DNA from: Knufia peltigerae
Lineage: Eukaryota > Ascomycota > Eurotiomycetes > Chaetothyriales > Trichomeriaceae
Assembly: GCA_030247855.1 (NCBI GenBank)
Contig: JAPDRN010000087.1
Span: 1-64,000 of the forward strand
Direction: 5' to 3'
Length of the DNA stretch: 64,000 bases
Shown piece by piece: positions 33,710 to 44,300 of this stretch. The translations under genes and the position numbers were made by a program. Every line of letters begins with the position of its first letter. Position 1 is the stretch's first letter. The notes beneath the pieces are model-generated. The model searched no databases. It was not told where the DNA came from and saw only the letters and a program-made list of their open reading frames with translations.

Positions 33710-36700
33710 TTACGCTCGAAACATCTTCACCACTTGTTTCACGCTTCTCCGGCAGATAGGACAGATGTCGCACTGTCGGGCACACTCGACGCAAGAGCAG
33801 ACATGTCCGCAATCAAAGAACAAAGCATCAACCTCTTGTCCATAGCATATCTGACAAAGGTCGGCCTGTTCATCCGCCACTTGCCAATATGTCGTGCCCA
33901 TACCCCATCGCTTCCCATACTCGAACCCGCCGACATACTTGTTTCCAGTTCTCTGTTCAACAAATGTGCCTTGGCCATGTCGTTCATCGTCCTCCCAGTC
34001 TCCCTCGTACGTGTCCCCATTTTGGTAGGTCATCTTGCCTCCCTTCCCGCACCTCTTGCTGCACACAAGAGGTCCTTCATAGGTATGGCCGTTGGAGCTG
34101 ATACATACAGCATGCTCGCCATGCATGCGCCCGTTGACAAGAGGACCCAGGTAATAATCTGCGCCAAACTCGGCAAGTTCGACAGGTTCCTGGCTGGTCT
34201 TGGACAATACTGGATGCTTCCGGTCCACCATTCGGAGGTACTTTGACATGTCGAAAGCGTTGGAGAATTTGCCCTCAACAAGTAACTGCTTTGTTGCAGT
34301 CTCCGAGATCGGTGCAGCCACAATCAAATCACAGCCGTTACTGAATCTGCGGTCTTTGAATGTGTCATCTGTGTTAATAGCGGTTGCACCAATAACAGCT
34401 TCGCGGCACCAGACGTTAAACGCTGTGTCGGCATCATGGCCCATACGCTCCCGAACAACATCCGTAATCTTGTCATCATCCCTGGCGAAGAATGAATTCC
34501 GTACGTAGAAGTTTTGGTTGTCCACATCAAAAACTTGGATAAATCCATAAACATTTTCAACAGGTTCTTCTGCTTGCTCAGCGGCCATTTCTCCGGAACC
34601 GGGTCCTCTGACATTTTCTTCGTTAGAAGGAACTGACTCCTGGCTACTTACGTTAAGATTCATCACGTTAGGGTCTGTAGCGTTAGAACTCCTGCTTATA
34701 TCTGTAATGACTTCTGCTTCAGCGACACTCAGAGAAGGCGTTACTATCGTGCCTTGACTAACTGCATCAATTAAATGACCATGGGGGACCTCGGCGACCA
34801 AACTTTCTTCGATGGTGGGAGGTGAAGGTTCAAGTTGCATGGGAGTGTCGGGGTCCGAAACCTCAACGGCTTGAGCCACAGCTTGTTGGCTCTCGACTCT
34901 GGCATTCTCTACATCTGCAGAGACAGCCTCTTGTACCGATGACTGTTGCAGATCGGGAGCGGCAAGCTGTGCTTCTGAAAGACCTGGTGTCGTCTGGCCA
35001 AGACCATGTTCATCATGTACCGCGTCTCCGGTATCCTCAACCGCCTCTCTCACAGCCGTGCGGTCAGGTGTACCGAACAGTCTGATATCCTCTTCCGTCT
35101 TCAGAATGGAATACCATAAGCAGAAGGGTTGATCGGAATGTCTTGCATCCCGCAAAAGGTCATTCATGTCAACAGATTGCATTCGTGCGCTTGTGTAATG
35201 GCCCAACCCCGTGTAGCCCATCAGGAAGAGTCGAATTGCCTTGGTATTCTCAATTCCCAATTTCTCCGCCAGTTGTCGGCGTAGTTCTTGATATGTCGCA
35301 GTAGGAGGGAGTTTCATGATGTGGAACAATCCTTGGTGCTCGCACTGGCGCTTGATGTTGAACATGTCTAGCAGACCTCGCCGACCGGTAACGGCTTCAT
35401 CGGAATACACCTCGATTCTGACTTCATCTTCATCTATCGATGGTCTATCTTCCACGAATTCGCCGCCATTGTATTGAGCTTCTAGGTAAGGGACAAGAGA
35501 CTTTGGCAGCTTGTATGGCTCGAGCCCGCCAGGAAGATACTCCCCCAGGCGGCTCGTTTTGATATACATGGCCATGTATGCCGTCTGTTGCGCGGATGTG
35601 GCATCCTTAAGTGCTTGCCCCTCAAGTCCCTCGAATTGCGATATTCGTTTTCTGGTGTATGAAAATACCTTGTTTCCGTCGCCATCTTCGAAAGCCAGCC
35701 ACTTCGAGTTTGGACCACCTGGCCGCAGGACACTGTAGAACTTACCAGAATTTCGCTCGCCCAAGTGGACTATGAATCCATACAAGGTGTACTTGGCGTG
35801 ATCGTTGCTGGGAGAGAATTCCGACATGTCAAGCTCCTCGTTGAGGACAACACGATCATGGAGCAGCTTCCACACCCTTTTGGTTTTGTCGAAGCGCTGA
35901 CGGGCCAGTGTCAGTGGTAAGAAATCTGGCAATTGTCCTATGAACCTTTCGGAACGGAGAATCTGTGTGAGAGCTTCTTGAACATCCTTTATGTTCTCGA
36001 CGGGTAGCGGAGGTAGAGCCAATGGCCCGCTTGGGGTATCCAAGATGGCACTCAAGCGTCTCAAAGATGTCTCGTCGCCTTCCAACTCGAGCTCGATCGT
36101 TCTTCGAAGTACCTCCCCAAACGTCTTGACGTCGTTGTACATCTCTCCAAGGTCTCTGATAGCATGAATAGCAGGATAAACGTCCACGTAGTTCTCACGT
36201 TCCTTCCTCAGATGACGCATCAGGAACAAAATCATCTGCAAATGGCTGATTATTGGTCGCGGACGGATCTGAGAGTTCTGGCGCCACTCCACTGCATTGA
36301 CGTCCTGAAGCAACTTGCGAATTGGACGTAGAAGAAGCCATGATGTAATGCCCGCCACTGCTGGACTGTGATAGAGAGGAGGTGTCCCCATTGGAAAGTA
36401 ACCCGCAAGCGCTTTGGAATCCCAGTGAACTTCGGCTTCTGAAGAATGCCACCACAGTGCCTGCGTGGGGTCATCGAAGATGCGGATGTAAGCATCGATG
36501 GCGATAGTGTCGTTTCGTAAAAGCGGTGCCCTCTGAAGGTGCCCTCGGACATGTATCTGGTCCCATGGGCCCGTAAAGTTTGTCCAGCCCCAGTCATCGT
36601 TGATCTTTGCAAACTGATGCTCGGAAGACATCAGATGGCAAGTACGGGGTTCTTCTGGATTGTACATGACCATGCCTAATTGTGCAGAAACGCGCCAGTC

Positions 36701-37786
36701 CTCCTCTGGAATATGCTCTTGTGGTTTAGTTTCTGCGGATGCGCAATCATCGCCCTGTGTTGACCCTGGCTCTTGTGCGCCATCACTCTGCTCCTTCTGC
36801 GAGTCTTCTGTGCCTTGAAGAGGTGTGCAACAAGATCTTTCAGTGTTAGCATCTGGGACTTGATGGTGGATCATCTGACTTGGGGCAAGTCCATTGCTCA
36901 GGTCAGCGTCGGGAGGCCCTTCGAAGCAGGAAAAGGTACCGTCGGCATACTGTGCATCTGGTGGAGGCGGGCGTTTACTGCACTTGATGTAGGCACTGAG
37001 AAATACCGATTTATTTCCTCGCGGATAGAACTTGATCTGCCAATAGTTGCCATCTACCTTCGCAGGTGGAGATATCATGACCCGATCAGTATTGGGTTTT
37101 TCGCGGGTGCCACGCACTCCTTTGATGATCCAGCTAAGGCGTAATTTCTTCACAGGCCGCTGGTCGGGGTCGTCTACATCCTGGTAGATACGCTTTTCCA
37201 CGCTTGGAACATCTAAAGCACTCAACTCTTGTCCTCTTGACTCTCGCAGATTCAGTTCGGTCATCTCGTCTTCGGTGGGAGTGGAATGATCGTCCTCCCT
37301 CGTCGCCCATTCTGGTGGTTCTTCCCGGGGCTGTTGTTCCTCAGACGGGGCCGGAGGCGGTACTTGCGAGGCCTCGTCAGCACCTGGTGGTGGTACCTCA
37401 GCTTCTTGAGGCATGGACTCTGAATCTGAAGGCTGAATGGCTTCTGCCTCGGAGGATTGTTCTTCTGTCTCAACAGTATTTTGCTCATTTGATATTGATG
37501 TGTCCGGCTCTTCACCTTCCAGAGGAGGTACATCAACCATGGGAGTGTCGGCCGTTTCCGGTGTCGGTGTTGCAGGTTCGCTGTCACTTGAAGACTCGTC
37601 TGCCGTTAACAGTGGTCCGACTAGGCTAGCTTCGTGGAGAGGAGAGAGTTCGGGATTGTAAGGTGGAATTGACATAACTGCGACCTCAGGGGACAGTCTG
37701 TGAGGAGGTGAACTATGCTGGACAAGCACAGGACTGTTCTGTGAACTCGCCATCATGGATAATGATGGTGGCGGATCACTTGTCAA
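33710..37786 (-). CDS. MATH - USP-like (no catalytic residues seen) - UBL - MORN - RING protein
   Basis: A 1358-residue single-exon protein. Residues 1-210 are disordered and acidic. A MATH/TRAF-like domain split by an insert spans about 217-470 (KKLRLSWIIKG, NYWQIKFYPRGN, DWGWTNF, GHLQRAPLLRNDTIAIDAYI). A USP7/Ubp15-like fold follows at about 480-750. PDFLPLTLARQRFDKTKRVW and YTLYGFIVHLGERNSGKFY align with USP signatures, but the Cys box is not recognisable and the His-box GHY is GKF (residues 681-683), so protease activity is unlikely. A ubiquitin-like region sits at about 785-900. MORN-type repeats lie at about 1230-1300 (NGDTYEGDWEDDERHGQGTF), and an IAP/MAPL-type C3HC4 RING ends the protein (LCQICYG, CGHVCSC, CPICRR, from about 1309). 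It is most likely a ubiquitin E3 ligase on a dead-USP scaffold. A later start at 37756 or 37753 is possible. Confidence 0.88.
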   Translation of the reverse strand: MTSDPPPSLSMMASSQNSPVLVQHSSPPHRLSPEVAVMSIPPYNPELSPLHEASLVGPLLTADESSSDSEPATPTPETADTPMVDVPPLEGEEPDTSISNEQNTVETEEQSSEAEAIQPSDSESMPQEAEVPPPGADEASQVPPPAPSEEQQPREEPPEWATREDDHSTPTEDEMTELNLRESRGQELSALDVPSVEKRIYQDVDDPDQRPVKKLRLSWIIKGVRGTREKPNTDRVMISPPAKVDGNYWQIKFYPRGNKSVFLSAYIKCSKRPPPPDAQYADGTFSCFEGPPDADLSNGLAPSQMIHHQVPDANTERSCCTPLQGTEDSQKEQSDGAQEPGSTQGDDCASAETKPQEHIPEEDWRVSAQLGMVMYNPEEPRTCHLMSSEHQFAKINDDWGWTNFTGPWDQIHVRGHLQRAPLLRNDTIAIDAYIRIFDDPTQALWWHSSEAEVHWDSKALAGYFPMGTPPLYHSPAVAGITSWLLLRPIRKLLQDVNAVEWRQNSQIRPRPIISHLQMILFLMRHLRKERENYVDVYPAIHAIRDLGEMYNDVKTFGEVLRRTIELELEGDETSLRRLSAILDTPSGPLALPPLPVENIKDVQEALTQILRSERFIGQLPDFLPLTLARQRFDKTKRVWKLLHDRVVLNEELDMSEFSPSNDHAKYTLYGFIVHLGERNSGKFYSVLRPGGPNSKWLAFEDGDGNKVFSYTRKRISQFEGLEGQALKDATSAQQTAYMAMYIKTSRLGEYLPGGLEPYKLPKSLVPYLEAQYNGGEFVEDRPSIDEDEVRIEVYSDEAVTGRRGLLDMFNIKRQCEHQGLFHIMKLPPTATYQELRRQLAEKLGIENTKAIRLFLMGYTGLGHYTSARMQSVDMNDLLRDARHSDQPFCLWYSILKTEEDIRLFGTPDRTAVREAVEDTGDAVHDEHGLGQTTPGLSEAQLAAPDLQQSSVQEAVSADVENARVESQQAVAQAVEVSDPDTPMQLEPSPPTIEESLVAEVPHGHLIDAVSQGTIVTPSLSVAEAEVITDISRSSNATDPNVMNLNVSSQESVPSNEENVRGPGSGEMAAEQAEEPVENVYGFIQVFDVDNQNFYVRNSFFARDDDKITDVVRERMGHDADTAFNVWCREAVIGATAINTDDTFKDRRFSNGCDLIVAAPISETATKQLLVEGKFSNAFDMSKYLRMVDRKHPVLSKTSQEPVELAEFGADYYLGPLVNGRMHGEHAVCISSNGHTYEGPLVCSKRCGKGGKMTYQNGDTYEGDWEDDERHGQGTFVEQRTGNKYVGGFEYGKRWGMGTTYWQVADEQADLCQICYGQEVDALFFDCGHVCSCVECARQCDICPICRRSVKQVVKMFRA

Positions 37787-38772
37787 TTGAATAGATGAAT
37801 CAATGAAGGGGGATGATTAGTCTTGTAAAGAAGAAGCAGTTGATAATGGTGACCTTGCAACAACAGCAAAGCAAACACAGTAAACAAAGATCAGAACGTG
37901 CTACATGTTCCCAAGCAAATCGATGACTAGGCAAACCGCGAGGCTGATATCTTTCCAAGGTGTGTCTGGGATCAGCGAGCAGGATGAAGTGAGGTGGATG
38001 CAGAGAGGAATACGGGACGAAATATGAGCCACGAGATTCTTCAGGATAAATATTGTGTGCTTCAAATCTAGCCAGGACGATTGGTGCCTGCAAGGCTATA
38101 GCAGGGATGGTGCATAGCAGTCTTGACCGGTTTGTGAGTGAGTCAAGGACAATGCATACGGAAGTCAGGCAACGACACCAGATACACAACAAGGAGCCAC
38201 TGCGGCGCAGGCTGAAGGAGCTTTGGGCACTGTGACTGGTTTTGGAGATCGCCTCAACAGGGTCCTCTGGCCCAAAACAGTGAGCCCGGAGCCTATCGGG
38301 TGGGCGTAGTCAGAGTGGGCTTCGGCGCGCACTTGGGCTTCCCCCCCCCACGTCTTCCTCAATGGGTGTCTCTCCCAGCTTATGAGCCTCAGCCCCGTCA
38401 GACGTCGACCGCAGTCAGGCATCAATCGCTCTTGTCCACTGCCTCGAATGCCACTCGTTGTACAAGTCGTCGACTTATTGGTCTTGACGATAACCTGGTG
38501 ACCACCAACGCCGGCGTCCACTCCAAAGTCCATCTCGCCAGGCGAATTGGGTCTGAGTCAAGCTCTCCCTGTCTGAAACAAGGGAATACACCACGTCAAT
38601 TTCCCCGCATCCATTGCCTGGAGCCTGCAGCCGGCGTGGCCGCCAGGAAACCTTACTAGTCCTCCCACGGTGCAAGGATTCCCACCCGACTACTGTACAG
38701 TATCTCGGCGACAGAGACGTCCAGGGAGCTGCAAAAATCCCATTGCAGCAAAAGAACCCCATCAGATCCCAA
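37787..38772. other. intergenic, no gene recognised
   Basis: About 1 kb upstream of the MATH/RING gene and downstream of deoxyhypusine synthase, both minus. Overlapping frames on both strands lack any motif. It should contain the promoter of the MATH/RING gene. Confidence 0.5.
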
Positions 38773-39940
38773 TCACGAATCAGCTTGGGCAAAAGTCCCG
38801 GCCACAATCAGAGGAAAGGCCACTGTTGCCTCCACGTACACCTACCGGCTAGGATTAGTATGAACAGATGTGCAAACGTTGCAAGCTGCACTCACCTTCA
38901 CACTGTCTCCATTGGCCTTGATTTTGCCCCAGCTAACGGCCTCGTCCGGTCTGGCGCCAGCATCACTACCATCGAACTCTTGTGCGGTGTTGATATACAC
39001 CGCACTTTCGGCACCATTCCTCATCAGGCAAGCATTTGCTATGTGGTGCTTGACCACGCCACCGCCCAGGATGATCATACCGGCCCGCTTCGCTCGCACC
39101 GCGATGGTGTTGATTTTTCGAATGTCTTGACCAATGTCCACGCCGAGTTGCAGTGGTGAAGCCTTGAAGGAATGGAAATATAACATGTCCCCCAGGCTGC
39201 CGTCAGTCAAAGCGGGACAGAACACAGGGATGTCGTTTTTGTACGCCCAATAATACACCGAGCGTTCGTCGTTGATCTCTTTCCCGAGACGACGGATTAT
39301 CCGGCTCGGCGTCCACATGAAGCGCTCGCCGTGGGTGGCAAATTGCTCCTCCTGCTCCTCCAACATTTTGTCCAAGATAGGAACGAGCCAGTCCTCAAAC
39401 GCACAATAATTGTTGTTGGGCACCACCAGGTTACCAATGCGGTTCAAGCCCTTTGCTCTCAGCGTAGCCCCAGGAGTGGAGAATGAGCCTAGATATGTGG
39501 GAGCCAGACACTTGATGAAGTCCTCTTCAATGCCGCCCGCAGTCGTCACAATAGCTGACACGTGGCGGTGCTGCACCAAATAGCGAAATGTCTCGCGTAG
39601 ACCAGAAGAGATCATATTGGATGTGTAACCCAAAAAGATGGTTGTCTTGTCCCCCGTCTCGGGATCCCGCCACAATCTCTAAGAGTAGTCAGACCTACCT
39701 GGTGAAATCGACGTTCGTGGAGAGACCAACCATGTCATTGATGATGCGAATCGCATCGCCTATTGAGCTTGATTGGAAGCCTTGACCAGCAAGTTGATTT
39801 ACGAAATTCGAGATGATTGTTCGTTGTTCTGCAGGGAACGAGGACCAGTCAATGCCCTTGACTTGCTGGACACCTTGTGGGACCGGCTCTGACGCGACGA
39901 GGACTGCCTCTGTAGCCTTTGTCGGTGGTGCAGAACCCAT
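38773..39940 (-). CDS. DYS1: deoxyhypusine synthase
   Basis: NAD-dependent enzyme that transfers the aminobutyl group of spermidine to a lysine of eIF5A, the first step of hypusine formation; cytosolic tetramer. Exons 39940-39699, 39676-38896 and 38841-38773 give 363 residues, the family's usual length. Motifs: FLGYTSNMISSGLRETFRYL, IVTTAGGIEEDFIKCLAPTY, RIGNLVVPNNNYCAFEDW, CPALTDGSLGDMLYFHS, and GGGVVKHHIANACL, with the active-site lysine at about residue 290. The last exon restores the end VYVEATVAFPLIVAGTFA. The first intron is only 22 bases if the acceptor is TTAGAG, unusually short. The inserted residues there (TRLWRDPETGDK) vary in the family, so this boundary is less certain. Confidence 0.95.
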
Positions 39941-41323
39941 GGTGACCGAGACTGCCAATCAAGGACGGTGGTGTTATGCCAGCAAAGAAAGCAAATGATA
40001 TTGTGGTTCAAGTTCGACCCGGAAAAATTGTTTTTCTGTTATATCGAGATGTACGGAGCAATTAATCCGAGAGTGCTGAGTCATGGGTGCGAAGACCTTT
40101 CTAGCCTATCAACGGAACCAGCGGGGTGAAATCTAGGCGCAGCAAGGGAGTATGGACGGGTTCTTAAATTGTTATATCTGGTACGGATATGGAAAAATTG
40201 AATTCGTGCTTGCCGGGCCTTGTTTTCCTCCCAGCGGTGCTTTAGGTAAGAGACCGTCTGATGATTGTGGGTAGGCTTGATCACGTGACTGCTTGAATTG
40301 CCCTTACGAAGACGAGGCCTTGGTACAGTACGGAGTAGATGAGTACTGCTGCGAGACCTTGAACGTCACGATGGACGTTTTCACAGGCAATTACTTAATC
40401 GAACGAGTACCAGTCTTGTGTATGTCAAAGTCATCCCATCCCAGGGTCCTGCCACCCCGCTGTCAATAATTGGGCCAATCTCTGTGTCAAGTGAATCTGT
40501 GCACCAAGATACAGTACGAGTACGGCGGATCAGCAGCGGCACCACGTACCTTGTTCTTCGAAGTGTAAGCGCCATTTTCGGCTGCCTGACCCTCTCTCTT
40601 CTTCTTCCTCCTGGTCACTTTTATCGTTTTCTTTAAGAATTCGTTCCACGGTATCCCAACACCTATTTATTTTGCGCGCGCATCATTTCTGTGGTCCTCA
40701 CGTGTCTACAGCATCACTTGTCCACCCCAGGCGCGAATTAACTCCAGGCACCAGCCCTCACTTTGGGACAAGGTTCTCTTTCCCTACGAAAAGCGTGTTC
40801 TTGACTTTGATCAGCATTGGTTACAAGTCCACGCGCCGGCTGATCGCGCAATCGAAAGAACATCACAGAACTGATCGTACACAATCGAATCAAAATATTG
40901 ACTGTCGACCTCCGGCAACGCGCACCCCTCGACGACGTGTTGAAAAACCACAATTTCACTCACTTTGACCTTCTTGCAGGAGAACTCTCGGCAATCCAGT
41001 TGTAGACGAGCCATTGCCCGCTAAAGGCGCCGGGTCTCATTTCGAGATCGCGGCGTGGAACGATAAGCTGCAGGTCAGCTGGGCAAGTGGGTGTGGCTGT
41101 TTGGTCATTCTTTGGCGTGCAAAGCGACCAAGGACGAAACACTAGCCTCCTCTCCTTCTCCGTCCCCGTCATCGACTTGGAGCGTATTTTGTGTGGCATC
41201 ACACAGAAGAGCCCAGTGTGTCAAATCATCAATCATCCACGAATTCGGCTCCTCCCCACTCCGCCTGGACCACGCCCAGTTCCACCCGCAACCACGTGAT
41301 GTTGCATTACCTAATCTCATCAC
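39941..41323. other. divergent promoter region of DYS1 and SNT1-like genes
   Basis: About 1.4 kb between two head-to-head genes. It contains GTACGGAGTA at 40328-40337. A frame at 40672-40968 has no protein-like motif. No shared regulatory element is identified. Confidence 0.5.
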
Positions 41324-44300
41324 ATGTCTTCACGATATCCTCCTCCCGCTAGAGACCGCTCTCCTCCACGGTACGATCGACGCCCATCAGCCACGTATGG
41401 CTCGTTAGGCTCTTCTTATCGAGGACAGGCCGACCCTGCACCACTTCCATCTGATCGACTGCCTCCCCGTGGACCCAAAGCCGATTTTCGGGGTGGTGGG
41501 TTTTCCGGGTTCGCTCCTGCTGGCCGTGGACGCGGTGGCTTTCCTGCTCGTGCAGGAGAGACCTGGGATAGAGACCGTGACAGGGACCGAGAGAGAGAAC
41601 GCGAGCGAGATCGTGAGAGTCGCCCAGGCCCGCAGTCGTACCGAGCGCGCGAAGATGACCGGCTGGACTGGCCTCGGCGTGATCGTGAATTTGGCGCCGC
41701 GGATCGAGGAAGGGATGCGAGGCCTTACGTAGGCAGAGATCGCTCTGCTTCGCCTCTTCGCGGGCGTCGGGACTCCCGGGAATCTCTCCCATCCACTTTT
41801 GGCAGATCATCGGATACTGCCTCGTCCTACTACCCTCCCGCAACACGTGGAGGCTTGGGCAGGGGTAGAGGTAGGGGAGACTGGGACCGGACGAGAGGTA
41901 GAACTTCCTTCGTTGGCGAGCGGGAGCGAGATCTGTTTCCACCAAGAAGTCGATCAAGAGAGAGTTGGAGAGAGCGCGACCGCGATTTCGATCGAGGTCG
42001 CGCTCCCGTCTCTGAGGCGGACCGCGGCGAGCGACGACACTATGATCGAAGCAGAGAGCGAGACGGCAGAGCTCGTGACCGCGACCTTGATCTACGGCCC
42101 AGAGAGCTATCCCCCGCGAAAACTTCTACGTCCGATGCTGGCATCATCGCAAAGCCTCCCTCGAGTGCCATTCCTGATCGGCCAACCAAGCCAGAATTTG
42201 ACAATGGCAAGCGATCCAGCGTCCCGGCGACTCCTACTGGCGCACTGCGCGATGGGCGACGTGAGGGAGAACAGACAGACTACTTTGGATCCCGCACTGA
42301 AAACACACGCCGTGATCCTCCCAACGGCACGCCGCAACCAGCCACAGCAGGTGGGCTTGACTATGGACCTCCTCCTTCTATTCCTCCTGCTACTACGTCC
42401 CCGATCGAGAAGCCCGCCCCGCTACGGCCCCAAGCTCTCAGGACTGAATCCATTCCTACTACTTCGCCCAATTTCCAGCCGCCTAGCGGTCCGAAGGCTA
42501 CCAGGACATCCATGCCCACTAATACCCCGGTCGCGAAGACAACGCAACCTCAGGAAGCCTGGCAACGCTCTGCTCGAGCGTCTCAGACTCCCAAAACACA
42601 CACTCCTATCGAGGTACCTCCCAAGAAAGAAGAGGCGGTCCACGAGCAAAAACCTCCAACTGCCCCTGCTGCAGATCGCCAGATGCCACCCAACGTGCCA
42701 TCAGGTCCAAGACTTGGGAATGCGCCTCTCTACAAGCAACGAATGACATCGACGGAACCTGCACCTTCTGTCCAGCCACCGAATGCACCAAGGGAAGCTA
42801 CGAAGTCAACAGCCTTCGACGCGAGGTCTGTGGTGATCCCAACTGGGCCACGACTCGACCGGGAAACATCTCGGCCGCTAGCTGGGATCGTGTCTGGGTC
42901 CTCACGCCATGAACGTGAATTGTCCCGACCGTTGCCTGGTCCAGGGTTGAACGCTCCACGGCCTGACCGAGATACAACCCGCCCACTTCCATCGAATGGT
43001 TCGAACACATGGATGTCACCAGATTATAAGTCGAAGCCATCCATTATGAACGCCTTGAACAAACCGCATGCGCCAGACATTCGGGATCGACAGACATTCA
43101 CGCCCGCGGGCTCAAGACAAACTTCCGCCTTTCACAGCCCTCCCGAGAACAGCCGGTCACTACATGAGTCTCATTATGATAGTCCCAGTTCGATTCCCGT
43201 GGGACCCAAGGCAATGTCAACAAGCCCAAGAGTTCCAGAAAGCAAAACCTTAGTGTCCCAGCTCAAGCGATCTATCGAAGAGTCAGAAGACACAGAAATG
43301 TCAACTCCAGCCTCTAGTGAGGATGAAGACGAGGTGGAAGATGATTCTTTCGACGAGGACTACTTTGCAGAATCTGAGGAGAGGCACAAGAAAGAAATGG
43401 AGTTGCTTGAGTTAAGAAAACCTCCTTCCACATTCGAAGACCCATATATTGTGTCTTTACTTGTCCGATTGCAATTCCTCGAGATGGCCCTGCAAGACAG
43501 CTCTGGGCGACCCATTGGGCCTGTCCCGGTCACTAAAGAAGAGCCCACAACTGTAGTGACGCTTCCCACAGGCCTACCCTCTCCCGATCGAGGCTCGCAA
43601 GATGTTGACAATAAGCTATTGGAAGATGGTGGAGACGAGGGCGAGGCACAAGAGTTATCTCATCCAAAGGGAAGACCTCTCAGACAGCCCCCTGTCAACC
43701 CCATTCCTACTCCACCCATCGAGGAATTGCCTTATCGTAAGCTCGATGGGCCGGAAAGATTAGTTTTCGAAGATTCTGACAACGAGGTCGAACATGAAGC
43801 GGTCGCCACCCTCCTCCAGCAAGAATTTGAACGCAGTGCCTGGGATTGGAGAAGCGACCTTGAAGACATGCACGCAGAGTTCAGACGACGGTATCCTGTA
43901 TGGAAACATGAGGTCATGTCACTAGATCACGAGAGGCGCGAGCTGCAATCCAGTCCAGCCCCTGCATCTCCCGCACCGTCTGCTGCACCTTCAGTTACTC
44001 CGTCTTTGACACACGAACGGACTCGAGGGGCTAGGAATACTACCGAGGCAGACTTGCAAGCTGCTATTTTGATGTCACAACAGTCTCTCAGGGAGGAAGA
44101 GGAGAGACGAGAACGTGAAGCTGCCTCCAGTTCTTTACCCAACTTTGATCTTGAAGCCGTGGTGCCTCCAATGCTGAAGCCTGCGGACGTGGAGTTGATG
44201 ATTTTTAAAGACACTAATCGCAGGGTCCCATTCGACTTGGCGCTGGACATCTTCGCCTATATACCTCCAGAAGATGACTTTACTGAAGAGGAGCAAGATC

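Noticed and set aside
38614..39159. Plus-strand frame of 181 codons
   Set aside because: It runs opposite the last two exons of deoxyhypusine synthase and has no recognisable motif.
41799..42746. Long plus-strand frame of 315 codons
   Set aside because: It overlaps exon 1 of the SNT1-like gene in another frame. Its composition reflects the RG/RD-rich coding sequence, and no motif is seen.
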